The translations under genes were made by a program, and so were the position numbers. A stretch of DNA of 21,222 nt from a virus: positions 1 to 21,222 of the IMG/VR virus record IMGVR_UViG_3300044825_002823; one strand, 5' to 3'. Under the pieces are notes generated by a model that worked only from the letters and a program-made list of their open reading frames with translations, had not been told where the DNA came from and ran no database searches. Position 1 is the first letter of the stretch; each line of letters opens with the position of its first letter. Shown here in pieces: positions 5,584-12,794 of the stretch.

Positions 5584-7368
5584 ATGCCGCTCAACCCCGT
5601 GCAAATCCAACGTCTGGTGCAGATCGCGCAGGCCGCTGCCACCGCTCCCAGCGGTGGCAAGCAAGCCGTCTATGACGATGCCTGCCGGGAGCTGTGCGTG
5701 AGCCGCGCGACGCTGCACCGCTACCTGAAACAGGTTGCCATGAAACCCGAACGCAAGCAGCGCAGCGATGCCGGCAAGGTGTCGCTGACGCGTGACGAGG
5801 CCATCGCCATCAGCGCCATGCTGATGAGCAGCCACCGCAAGACCGCCAAGCGCCTGATGTCCATCGGCCAGGCCGTGGAGGTGATGCGCGCCAACGGCGA
5901 AGTGCGCGCCGAGCGCACCGACCCGGTGACCGGCGAGGTGCGGCCCTTGAGCGACAGCGCAATTGCCAGCGCGCTGCGCGCCTATGGCATGCACCCCGAT
6001 CAGCTCAACCGCCCCGAACCGGCGGTCGAGCTCAAGAGCCTGCACCCGAACCACGTCTGGCAGATCGACGCCAGTCTGTGCGTTCTGTACTACCTCAACA
6101 CCCGCACCAAGACCGAAGCCGGCCTGCAGGTGATGGAGCGCGAGCGGTTCTACAAGAACAAGCCCGCGAACCTCAAGCGCATCGAGTCCGACCGCGTCTG
6201 GTCCTACGAGGTGACGGACCACTACAGCGGTACGGTGTTCGTCCACTACGTGCTGGGCGCCGAGAGCGGGGCCAACCTGGCCGAGAGCTTCAGCGCCGCG
6301 ATCCAGAAGCGGGACGCCGACCCCTTCCATGGCGTGCCCTTGATCCTGATGATGGACATGGGCAGCGCCAACACCAGCGGGTTGTTCGCCAACCTGGCGC
6401 GCAGGCTGCAGGTCAAGCTGATCGCTCACGCGCCGGGCAACGCGCGCGCCACCGGCCAGGTGGAGAAGGCGCGCGACCTGATCGAGCGCAGCTTCGAGGC
6501 CGGCCTGCGCCTGCAGCCGGTGGGCAGCCTGGACGAGCTCAATTCCCGGGCGCAGCGCTGGGCACGCTGGTTCAATGCCAACAAGGTCCACAGCCGGCAC
6601 GGCAAGACCCGCTACGACCAGTGGCTCACGATCACCGCCGAGCAGCTGCGCATTGCCCCGCCGCCGGCCGTGTGCCAGGAACTGCTGACGCACCACCCCG
6701 AATCGCGCTTGGTGAGCGACACGCTGACCGTGAGCTTCAAGGGCCGCGAGTACGACGTGCGCCATGTGCCCGGCGTGATGGTGGGCGAGAAACTGGCGAT
6801 CGCCCTGAACCCGTACAACCTGGACAGCGCCGTGGTGGTGGACACCGATGCCGATGGCAAGGAAGTCCTGCACACCATCCCGGTGGTGCTGCGCGACGAA
6901 GGCGGCTTCCGCGAGGAAGGGGCGAACGTCATCGGCGAGGACTGGGCGCGGCCGGCCGACACGGTGCTCGAAGGCAACCGGCGCGAGGTCGAGCGCTTCG
7001 CGATGGATGCTGCCACCGATGCCGAGGCAGAAGCCGCGCGCAAGGCCAAGGCCGTGCCGTTTGGCGGCCGCATCGACGCGCTCAAGGTGATCGACCAGAC
7101 GCCCGAGCGCACCTTCATCCCGAAGCGCGGCACCGATCTGGAGCCCACCGCCACCACCAGTCAGACGCCTCTGCCGGCGCGCGTGCTGACGCTGTTCGAA
7201 GCGGCCAAGGCCCTGGTAGCCATGGGCGTGACCATGGATGCCGCCAAGAACGCACAGGTGCGTGGCTGGTACCCGAATGGCGTGCCCGAGGAAGAGCTGG
7301 ATGCGCTGCGCGACCGTCTGACGGCTCGCGCCGGCCTGCGCGCGGTCGCTGGTGGGAGGGCCGCATGA
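5584..7368 (+). CDS. DDE transposase A, Mu A / BcepMu-like (rve core)
   Basis: This 594-residue transposase should bind the phage ends, cleave them and carry out strand transfer for integration and replicative transposition. An N-terminal helix-turn-helix lies at about 31-50 (DDACRELCVSRATLHRYLKQ). The catalytic core shows D162 in HVWQIDASL, D258 in LMMDMGSANTSG, and E294 in NARATGQVEKARD; the last two are separated by 35 residues, the classic D,D35E spacing. A beta-barrel-like region follows (FKGREYDVRHVPGVMVGEKL) and then a charged C-terminal part that may contact the B ATPase. I chose ATG 5584 because homologous proteins begin near MPLNPVQIQ. A longer in-frame start at 5524 would overlap the previous gene by 41 bases and has no better ribosome site. 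The stop overlaps the B start (ATGA). All catalytic residues are intact. Confidence 0.93.
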   Translation: MPLNPVQIQRLVQIAQAAATAPSGGKQAVYDDACRELCVSRATLHRYLKQVAMKPERKQRSDAGKVSLTRDEAIAISAMLMSSHRKTAKRLMSIGQAVEVMRANGEVRAERTDPVTGEVRPLSDSAIASALRAYGMHPDQLNRPEPAVELKSLHPNHVWQIDASLCVLYYLNTRTKTEAGLQVMERERFYKNKPANLKRIESDRVWSYEVTDHYSGTVFVHYVLGAESGANLAESFSAAIQKRDADPFHGVPLILMMDMGSANTSGLFANLARRLQVKLIAHAPGNARATGQVEKARDLIERSFEAGLRLQPVGSLDELNSRAQRWARWFNANKVHSRHGKTRYDQWLTITAEQLRIAPPPAVCQELLTHHPESRLVSDTLTVSFKGREYDVRHVPGVMVGEKLAIALNPYNLDSAVVVDTDADGKEVLHTIPVVLRDEGGFREEGANVIGEDWARPADTVLEGNRREVERFAMDAATDAEAEAARKAKAVPFGGRIDALKVIDQTPERTFIPKRGTDLEPTATTSQTPLPARVLTLFEAAKALVAMGVTMDAAKNAQVRGWYPNGVPEEELDALRDRLTARAGLRAVAGGRAA

Positions 7369-8557
7369 GCCTGGCCGTCGTCTTCAACGCCTTGGGTCTG
7401 AGCCAGCGCGACATCGCGCGGGCGTCGGGTCTGAGCCAACCCACCGTCAGCCGCATCGCCGCGCGCGGCGAGTGGCCGGCCCGTGGCGCGGCCCAGGCCC
7501 GCCAGAAGCTGGATATCTGCCTGCGCGCCCATGGCGCCACGCCGACCCAGCTGCTGGCCCTCTACACCACCCCTGAAAACAAGTTGGCCCCGGGCGTTGC
7601 ACCGCCCGAGGCCGCCCCCGAAGTCCCCAATCAACCTGAAACTCCTGAGGAGGAAACGATGCTACTGCAAAACCAATCCCTGAGCCCCGAGGCACGCGAG
7701 CACTTTGGCCTGCCGCGCAACCCGTTCCTGGACGACGTCCAGAGCCCCGACGACGTGTTCCAGACGCGCAGCGTGCGCTACGTGCGTGCCACGCTGATGG
7801 ACTGCGCGCAGCACCACGGCTTCGTCGCCGTGGTCGGCGAGTCCGGCGCCGGCAAGTCCACGCTGGCCGAAGACCTGGAGGAACGCATCAAGGCCGAGGG
7901 CCGCGAGGTTCTGGTCATGCGCCCCTACGTGCTGGCGATGGAGGAGAACGACACCAAGGGCAAGACGCTGAAGTCGGCGCAGATCGCCGAGGCGGTGATC
8001 CACGCGCTCGACCCGCATGCCAGCCTGCGCAGCAGCCCGCAGTCGCGCTTTCGCCAGCTGCACGAGCTGCTGCGCAACAGCCGCCGCGCTGGCCGGCGCC
8101 ACCTGCTGCTGATCGAGGAGGCGCATTGCCTGCCGGTGGCGACGCTCAAGCACCTCAAGCGCTTCCTGAGTTGAAGGACGGCATGCAACGCCTGATCGGT
8201 GTGGCGCTGATCGGCCAGCCCGAACTGCGGCAGCGCCTGGGCGGGCAAAGCGCCGAGCTGCGCGAGGTCACGCAGCGCTGCGAACTGGTCGATCTCGAAC
8301 CGCTGGACAACGACCTGGAGGGCTACCTGCGCCACAAGTTCGGGCGCTTCAGCCTCAAGTTCGAGGACGTGTTCGCACCCGACGCGGTCGATGCGATCCG
8401 TGCCCGCCTGGTCTACACGCCGCGCGGCGGCAAGGCCGGCGACGCGCGCAGCGTCTGCCACCCGCTGGTAGTCAACAACCTGGTGTGCCGCGCCATGAAC
8501 GCTGCCGCGCGCGCCGGCTGGCCGCAGGTCGATGCCCAGGTCATCGCGGGGTGCTGA
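7365..8557 (+). pseudogene. AAA+ target-capture ATPase B (Mu B / ExeA-like), interrupted by a one-base frameshift
   Basis: When the two frames are joined, this is a protein of about 397 aa. It has an N-terminal XRE-like helix-turn-helix (LSQRDIARASGLSQPTVSRI, 12-31), a Pro/Glu-rich linker (73-98), and an AAA+ domain with Walker A GESGAGKST (158-166, K164) and Walker B LLLIEEAH (247-254). The second frame has the sensor-like VALIGQPELRQRL and a C-terminal helical lid. Mu B-type ATPases coat target DNA and deliver it to transposase A. The first frame stops at 8172-8174 after KHLKRFLS; the second frame continues as LELKDGMQRL if one base is restored in CCTGAG near 8166-8170, where CTGGAG would be expected. 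As written, 269 residues are made, keeping Walker A and B but losing sensor and lid. No slippery heptamer is present. It may be a real lesion or a sequencing error. Confidence 0.85.
8183..8557 (+). CDS. C-terminal fragment of ATPase B, possible restart product
   Basis: The ATG at 8183 opens 124 residues beginning MQRLIGVALIGQPELRQRL, the sensor and lid half of the AAA+ domain. It lies 8 bases after the premature stop (8172-8174) and has AAGGA (8174-8178) 4 bases upstream, so terminating ribosomes could restart here and make the missing half as a separate chain. Whether two chains could restore activity is unknown. The simpler view is that this is just the 3' part of the disrupted gene. The frame stays open without gaps to 8557. 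Confidence 0.5.
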   Translation: MQRLIGVALIGQPELRQRLGGQSAELREVTQRCELVDLEPLDNDLEGYLRHKFGRFSLKFEDVFAPDAVDAIRARLVYTPRGGKAGDARSVCHPLVVNNLVCRAMNAAARAGWPQVDAQVIAGC

Positions 8558-8559
8558 GC

Positions 8560-9195
8560 ATGAGCGAACTGCATTGCCCGACCTGCGGCGCCGAGTTCGA
8601 CCTGTCCACGCTGTTCGCCAGCGAGGCCGACCAGCAGGCGTTTGACCGCATGGTCACGACGATCATGCCGATCGGCAGCCAGGTGCTGCGCTACATCGGC
8701 CTGTTCACGCCGCCCAAGCAGCGGCTGACGGCGGCCAAGAAGTTCAAGCTGCTCTACCAGCTCACGCCCGATCTGGAGCGTCGCACCATCAACTTCAAGG
8801 GCCGCGACTGGGCGGCGCCGCTGCCGGCCTGGGCGCTGGCGATCGACCAGATGCTGGCCAGCCGCGCCGCCGGCCGCCTTGAGCTGCCGATGAAGGGCCA
8901 CGGCTACCTCTACGCCATGCTCGCGGGCATGGCCGACAAGGCCGAGGCCAGTGCTGAGCAGCAGCGCGAGACCGAGCGCCGCACCCAGGCCGACCGGGGT
9001 GTCGTGCAGGTACGTGGTCAGGCCATGAGCGTCGGCCAGGCGCTGCCGGGCGCGGATCGGCCGAAAACGGTGCACGACGCCACGCTGGCCGCGCTCGATG
9101 CCCGCGACCGCAACGCCGCCCCGATGCCGCCCGAGGTGCGCGCCAGGCTGGCTGCCCTGCGCGGCCAAACCCAACCCACGAAAAGACAAGCATGA
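8560..9195 (+). CDS. Early-region protein with N-terminal zinc-ribbon-like motif, unknown function
   Basis: A 211-residue protein. It starts MSELHCPTCGAEFDL; the CPTC pair looks like half of a zinc knuckle, but I see no second Cys pair, so metal binding is uncertain. The body is helical and charged, with KQRLTAAKKFKLLYQLTPDL and a conserved-looking FKGRDWAAPLPAWALAIDQM near residue 75-95. It resembles phage hypothetical proteins that follow the B ATPase in Mu-like phages of Burkholderiales. The ATG at 8560 follows the ATPase stop by 2 bases with GGGGTG upstream, and its own stop overlaps the next gene (ATGA), so it belongs to the same operon. No function can be assigned. Confidence 0.8.
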   Translation: MSELHCPTCGAEFDLSTLFASEADQQAFDRMVTTIMPIGSQVLRYIGLFTPPKQRLTAAKKFKLLYQLTPDLERRTINFKGRDWAAPLPAWALAIDQMLASRAAGRLELPMKGHGYLYAMLAGMADKAEASAEQQRETERRTQADRGVVQVRGQAMSVGQALPGADRPKTVHDATLAALDARDRNAAPMPPEVRARLAALRGQTQPTKRQA

Positions 9196-9590
9196 GCATG
9201 AGCCCCGAATCCAACTTGATCGTCAAGTACTTGAAGGCATCTGGCTCCAGCACGCTGGACGAACTTCATGCCCAGCTGCCGCAGGAAGCCCGGCCCAAAT
9301 TTCTCAAGCGGATCAGCAACCTCAAGGCGATGGGATGGCTGCTCATCGAGACGGACTCCGACGGCCAGCGCCACTACCGCCTGGCCCCGTCTGCCGTGCG
9401 CAAGGCGGTGCTGCTGGAGAAGGCAAAACGCCTGGAAGCCGTTGCCACGACGGTGGAACCCCTGCCCATCGTGCCACCGCGTCGCCTCGATGTCATGCGT
9501 AGTGGCTTGTGGCGGCCTGATCCCGCCCCGGTCATGCGATCGGGTGCCGACGACCACCGTCGCCACCACAGCCTTGGCCTCCGCTGCTGA
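9192..9590 (+). CDS. Small winged-helix protein of the early operon
   Basis: A 132-residue protein whose first 70 residues look like a winged helix: SNLIVKYLKASGSSTLDELH, then a helix with RISNLKAMGWL, then a wing, TDSDGQRHYRLAP. Residues about 95-130 are a basic, low-complexity tail with two VMRSG repeats and RRHHS, seen in other Mu-like phage proteins of this position and perhaps a nucleic-acid-binding tail. The start is ATG 9192, overlapping the previous stop, or ATG 9198. It probably acts on DNA during early growth, but the target is unknown. The stop is followed by a 39-base gap with a ribosome site for the DUF3164 gene. Confidence 0.75.
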   Translation: MSMSPESNLIVKYLKASGSSTLDELHAQLPQEARPKFLKRISNLKAMGWLLIETDSDGQRHYRLAPSAVRKAVLLEKAKRLEAVATTVEPLPIVPPRRLDVMRSGLWRPDPAPVMRSGADDHRRHHSLGLRC

Positions 9591-9629
9591 ATGCCTACCT
9601 CCCTCATGACCCACGAAAGGACTGACTCC

Positions 9630-10262
9630 ATGACCGATGTTCAACTCCCCCCAGCTGGCGTGCCGGCCGGCTACTGGCAGGATGCCCAGGGCAACCTGAT
9701 TCCCGAGGGCAAGATCAAGGCGATCGACAAGCTGCGCGATCAGCTGGTGCGCGAGCTGTGCAACCAGGCACGCCAGCAGAGCGAGACGCTGGCCCGCTTC
9801 AAGCTGCTGTGCATGACCGAGGTGGCCGACTTCGTCGCGTTGAGCCTGGACCAGTACGGCGTCAAGACCGGCGGCACCAAGGGCAACATCACGCTGACCA
9901 GCTTCGATGGCCGCTTCAAGCTGGTGCGCCAGATGCAGGACCACATCGTCTTCGGCGAGCAGCTGATGGCGGCCAAGGAGCTGATCGACCAGTGCGTCCA
10001 TGAATGGGCCGCCGGTGCCAACGACAACATCCGGGCGCTGGTCAGCCACGCCTTCCAGGCCGACAAGGAGGGCAAGATCAACACCGCCCGCGTGCTGGGG
10101 CTGCGCCGCCTCGAAATCCAGGACGGCAAGTGGCGGCAGGCCATGCAGGCGATCGCCGACAGCATGCAGACCGCCAGCACCAAGCCCTACATCCGCTTCT
10201 ACCAGCGCGATGAGCAAAGCGGCGAGTACCTGCCGATCAGCCTGGATGTGGCAGCGGTATGA
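9630..10262 (+). CDS. DUF3164 family phage protein
   Basis: A 210-residue protein with the hallmark of this early Mu-like phage family: GYWQDAQGNLIPEGKIKAID near the N-terminus, then a long helical part, then GGTKGNITLTSFDGRFKLVR near residue 90, and a C-terminal IRFYQRDEQSGEYLPISLDV. The family is common next to the A and B transposition genes, but its biochemical role is not known to me. The ATG at 9630 follows GAAAGGA at normal spacing; an upstream in-frame ATG at 9591 lacks a ribosome site. It is the last sizeable gene before the early terminator, and a very short reading frame overlaps its stop. Confidence 0.87.
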   Translation: MTDVQLPPAGVPAGYWQDAQGNLIPEGKIKAIDKLRDQLVRELCNQARQQSETLARFKLLCMTEVADFVALSLDQYGVKTGGTKGNITLTSFDGRFKLVRQMQDHIVFGEQLMAAKELIDQCVHEWAAGANDNIRALVSHAFQADKEGKINTARVLGLRRLEIQDGKWRQAMQAIADSMQTASTKPYIRFYQRDEQSGEYLPISLDVAAV

Positions 10263-10330
10263 ATCACTGCCCCTGGTGGCCGGATGACGACGGCCAGGAC
10301 AAAACCCCGATCGGTCCGACCGATGTGTGA
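10259..10330 (+). CDS. Possible 23-aa leader-sized protein overlapping the DUF3164 stop
   Basis: An ATGA overlap with the preceding stop opens 23 codons starting MNHCPWWPDDDGQDK and ending at TGA 10328-10330. The one-base-shift overlap style matches several neighbouring gene junctions, so translation by coupling is possible. The product has a CPWW start and an acidic run; short phage ORFs of this kind often go unannotated. It could also be chance, because the frame is short and has no ribosome site of its own. Confidence 0.3.
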   Translation: MNHCPWWPDDDGQDKTPIGPTDV

Positions 10331-10378
10331 ACCACCTTCCCCTGATCAAGTCGTGCCCTCGGTGGCCGCTTGATGTCT

Positions 10379-10415
10379 CCCCGGCCGGGTTGCCCTGGTC
10401 GGGGCTTTTGCTTTC
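10379..10415 (+). terminator. Rho-independent terminator closing the early operon
   Basis: CCCCGGCC (10379-10386) pairs with GGTCGGGG (10397-10404), an 8-bp stem with one G-U pair and a 10-base loop, followed by CTTTTGCTTTC. It lies about 50 bases past the last possible early frame and before gemA, so it should separate early from middle transcription, or be read through when middle functions are needed. Confidence 0.72.
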
Positions 10416-10575
10416 AAGGCCCGGCCATGCCGATACGGCACAAACACGATTCAAAGCGATTCCAAGCCCCTCGATCGACCGCCGGTGATACGCCGCCTGC
10501 CCAGCGGCGCCAAACGCCTCCACGGCCGTTCTGTCGAAACATGAAACCTACCCCCTCAACCCGTCACACCACACC
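10416..10575. other. Gap upstream of gemA with a tandem 10-bp repeat
   Basis: No convincing gene is seen in this 160-base stretch. It contains two adjacent near-identical decamers, CGATTCAAAG (10447-10456) and CGATTCCAAG (10457-10466), spaced by one helical turn, which could be a regulator site for gemA-mor transcription. A weak promoter-like pair, TTGCTT (10408-10413) and GATACG (10432-10437), is present, but with an 18-base spacer and only three matches in each box. GemA's ATG has no clear Shine-Dalgarno. Confidence 0.3.
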
Positions 10576-11085
10576 ATGAGTCACCCACCTGTCAACCGTC
10601 AAAACCACCTGGCCGCGATCCACATGGCGCAGAAGGCGCTGGGTCTGTCGGCCGATGACGCCACGGCGTTGAAGCGGGCCGTCACCGGCGTGGCCAGCGC
10701 GGCCGACATGACGGCGCCGCAGCGCCGCCAGTACTTGGCACACCTGGCCGACTTGCAGGCGCGCGCAGCCGTGGCCCGGGGCGAGCGGCCCGCCTACCAG
10801 CCGCGCCGCCCGGCCCAGGCACGCAACGTCGATGACGAGCTCGACGAGCGCTGGAGCAAGGCGCGCGCGCTGTGGCATGCGCTGGCGACCGCCGGCGCGG
10901 TGCGTACCGATACCGATGCCGCGCTGATGAGCTACATCCGGCGCCAGACGCCGGTTGAGCACTGGCGCTTCTTGACCACGCACCAGATCAACCAGGTGAT
11001 CGAGGCGCTCAAGCGCTGGTGTCGGCGCGCGGGCGCGCAGGTCCAGCAACCCGCACCTTCGCACGATGGCGGGGTGGCTCGATGA
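10576..11085 (+). CDS. gemA: GemA-like regulatory protein (DUF1018)
   Basis: A 169-residue protein of the phage GemA family, known from Mu as a late-early protein that alters host gene expression and DNA topology. The N-terminal helical segment NRQNHLAAIHMAQKALGLSA is typical, as is the C-terminal block SYIRRQTPVEHWRFLTTHQI followed by NQVIEALKRWCRR. A disordered basic linker (about 70-90, PRRPAQARN) separates them. The ATG at 10576 has no obvious ribosome site. The stop overlaps the mor start (ATGA at 11082-11085), giving a gemA-mor pair as in Mu-like phages. It follows the early terminator, so it probably has its own or a read-through promoter. Confidence 0.87.
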   Translation: MSHPPVNRQNHLAAIHMAQKALGLSADDATALKRAVTGVASAADMTAPQRRQYLAHLADLQARAAVARGERPAYQPRRPAQARNVDDELDERWSKARALWHALATAGAVRTDTDAALMSYIRRQTPVEHWRFLTTHQINQVIEALKRWCRRAGAQVQQPAPSHDGGVAR

Positions 11086-11531
11086 CCCGGCGTTTCATGT
11101 CCAGCGCGGAAGTTGCCGTGCTCGAAGAGCTGCTGCCCGAGAAACTGACCGAGTCGATGCGCGGCGTGGCGGTCTGCATGTTCGAGGCGCTGGTGGTGCT
11201 CGATGAGCGCGCGGGCCAGAAGTCCCCCGACCGTGAGTGGCTTGAGCAACTGCAGACCTGGGCGGACCAGGTCTTGGCGCAGATGCAGCATCTGGCCGAC
11301 GTGGTGGGTGGCGAGGCGATCTACTTCGCCAAGGGCATCACGATGCGTTTGTCCGCGCGCGACCGCGAGATGGTCGCCAAGTTCCGGGGCAACAACATTC
11401 GGGCGCTGGCCAAGGAATACCGGATCACACCGACCCGGGTGCGACAGATCGTGGTGGCTGTGCAGCGCGAACAGTTCCTGCTGCGCCAGGGCTGCTTGCC
11501 CGGCCTGGAGCCGGCTGCCTCGGTAGCCTGA
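11082..11531 (+). CDS. mor: Mor-family activator of middle/late transcription
   Basis: A 149-residue protein of the Mor/C family, which in Mu binds as a dimer and recruits RNA polymerase to promoters lacking a good -35. The family's dimerisation part is visible as ADVVGGEAIYFAKGI (72-86). The C-terminal helix-turn-helix is GNNIRALAKEYRITPTRVRQ (103-122). I chose ATG 11082 because it overlaps the gemA stop and gives the usual family length; a longer frame from 11019 has no support. A terminator follows 24 bases after the stop. No separate C-type activator is seen, so Mor may turn on the late genes at 11628 directly. Confidence 0.9.
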   Translation: MTRRFMSSAEVAVLEELLPEKLTESMRGVAVCMFEALVVLDERAGQKSPDREWLEQLQTWADQVLAQMQHLADVVGGEAIYFAKGITMRLSARDREMVAKFRGNNIRALAKEYRITPTRVRQIVVAVQREQFLLRQGCLPGLEPAASVA

Positions 11532-11554
11532 CGCGCCCCAGCGCTTTCCCGAAG

Positions 11555-11580
11555 CCGGCCTCGTGCCGGTTTTTTTCTTC
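11555..11580 (+). terminator. Rho-independent terminator after mor
   Basis: CCGGC (11555-11559) and GCCGG (11565-11569) form a 5-bp GC stem with a 5-base loop (extendable by flanking GAA/TTC pairing beyond the T run), followed by seven or more T residues. It ends the gemA-mor transcript, so the late genes need a promoter in 11581-11627 or readthrough. Confidence 0.8.
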
Positions 11581-11627
11581 AAGGGTTTTCCTTCGCCCGT
11601 GGCGCTCCCTCCCGCGACAGTGGAGGC

Positions 11628-12773
11628 ATGACGCCAACACCGCTCCACATCTTCAAGCCTGGCCGGCACACGGCCATGTCGGGCGCCACGCTGAAGTTCA
11701 GCGAGGCCGTCCTCAAGGCTGCGGCCCAAGCCTACGATCCGGCCCGGCACGAGGCCCCGCTGGTCGTGGGCCATCCCCGCCACGATCTGCCCGCCTATGG
11801 CTGGGTGCAGTCCCTGCAGTACAGCGACGGCGCTGACGGCCATGAGCCCGGCCTGTACGCCTTGCCCGCACAGGTGAACCCCGACTTCGCCGACATGGTG
11901 GCGGCCGGGGCATTCAAGAAGATCTCGGCCAGTTTCTATTCCCCCGACGCGCCGAACAACCCGGCGCCGGGCCAGTACTACCTGCGCCATGTCGGCTTCC
12001 TGGGCGCGCAGGCGCCGGCCGTCAAGGGCCTGCAGCCACCGAAGATCGTCAACTACAGCGACGCCGAGGCCGGCGTGCTGACGTTCGGCGAATGGGATGA
12101 CGTGGACAACGCCAGCCTGTGGCGGGGTCTGCGCGACTGGATCATCGGCAAGTTCGGCCAGGCCGAGGCCGACACGGTCATCCCTGGCTACAAGGTGCAG
12201 AGCCTGGAACAAGGCGCACAGGACGAGCTGCGCGAGGTGCAGGCCGAAGCGGCCGCTGCCGACCCGACTGTCGCCAGTCCGGCCACTCCCGCATTCGCCG
12301 ATCCCGCATCCCCACCACCGGAGCCTTCCGTGACCCCCGAACAGAAAGCCGCTCTCGAAGCGGAGAACGCCCGCCTGCGCGCCGAACTGGCCCGCCAGCG
12401 CCAGACCACCCTGCACCAGGAGCACGTCGCCTTTTGCGATGGATTGGTCAGCCAGGGCTTCGCGCCGGCGTGGCGCGATTTCAGCGTCGCCACGCTCGAC
12501 CGCTTCGCTGCCGAGCCGCTGGAGTTCGGCGAGGGCGACGCGCGCAAACCGATGCTCGACACCTTCAAGGACTTCCTCAAGAGCCTGCCGCCCACCGTGC
12601 CCCTGGGCGAACAGATCACCTCGGGGCGAGCCGCCGAAGCGGTCAATTTCTCGGACCCCGAGTCGATCGCGGCGGCGGCCCTGGCCTACCAGGCGCAAGC
12701 CGAGCAGGCTGGTCGCCCCGTGCCCTATGCCCACGCGGTCGCCCACGTCGCCAGCACCCGCCAATCCACCTGA
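11628..12773 (+). CDS. Mu I-like prohead protease with C-terminal scaffold domain
   Basis: A 381-residue capsid maturation protease fused to a scaffold, like the Mu I protein. The N-terminal half holds EAPLVVGHPRHDLPAYGWVQ (H49 a candidate catalytic His) and FKKISASFYSP (S100 or S102 candidate nucleophile), then YYLRHVGFLGAQAPAVKGL, the typical order of phage prohead proteases. After a Pro-rich linker (about 212-233), residues 235-260 form a charged helix (TPEQKAALEAENARLRAELA) and the rest is scaffold-like. The ATG at 11628 has GGAGG just upstream (11622-11626). In Mu the scaffold Z is made from an internal start in the same gene, and a good internal start is present here too (separate entry). 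Terminase and portal genes do not precede it. Confidence 0.87.
   Translation: MTPTPLHIFKPGRHTAMSGATLKFSEAVLKAAAQAYDPARHEAPLVVGHPRHDLPAYGWVQSLQYSDGADGHEPGLYALPAQVNPDFADMVAAGAFKKISASFYSPDAPNNPAPGQYYLRHVGFLGAQAPAVKGLQPPKIVNYSDAEAGVLTFGEWDDVDNASLWRGLRDWIIGKFGQAEADTVIPGYKVQSLEQGAQDELREVQAEAAAADPTVASPATPAFADPASPPPEPSVTPEQKAALEAENARLRAELARQRQTTLHQEHVAFCDGLVSQGFAPAWRDFSVATLDRFAAEPLEFGEGDARKPMLDTFKDFLKSLPPTVPLGEQITSGRAAEAVNFSDPESIAAAALAYQAQAEQAGRPVPYAHAVAHVASTRQST
12330..12773 (+). CDS. Probable internal-start scaffold protein (Mu Z-like) nested in the protease gene
   Basis: An in-frame GTG at 12330 has GGAG at 12320-12323 with a 6-base spacer. It opens 147 residues beginning MTPEQKAALEAENARLRAEL, exactly at the boundary between the Pro-rich linker and the coiled-coil region. 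Mu and lambda (C/Nu3) both make their scaffold from such an internal start. The product would be the scaffold without the protease. The signal is good, but only protein data would prove it. Confidence 0.55.
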   Translation: MTPEQKAALEAENARLRAELARQRQTTLHQEHVAFCDGLVSQGFAPAWRDFSVATLDRFAAEPLEFGEGDARKPMLDTFKDFLKSLPPTVPLGEQITSGRAAEAVNFSDPESIAAAALAYQAQAEQAGRPVPYAHAVAHVASTRQST

Positions 12774-12794
12774 TTCCCACCGGAGATACCGACC

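Noticed and set aside
5494-6873. A 459-aa minus-strand frame opposite the transposase
   Set aside because: Antisense shadow of a gene with intact DDE motifs; composition is His/Ala/Gly/Val-rich without a start context.
6078-7364. Upstream extension of the B ATPase frame into the transposase gene
   Set aside because: This part is Arg/Gly-rich shadow sequence; ATG 7365, overlapping the transposase stop, is a proper start. A transposase-ATPase frameshift fusion was considered, but no slippery heptamer is at the junction.
8161-8175. Programmed frameshifting as explanation for the split B ATPase
   Set aside because: The site CTTCCTGAGTTGA has no X XXY YYZ heptamer and no clear downstream stem; a one-base loss or sequencing error explains it better.
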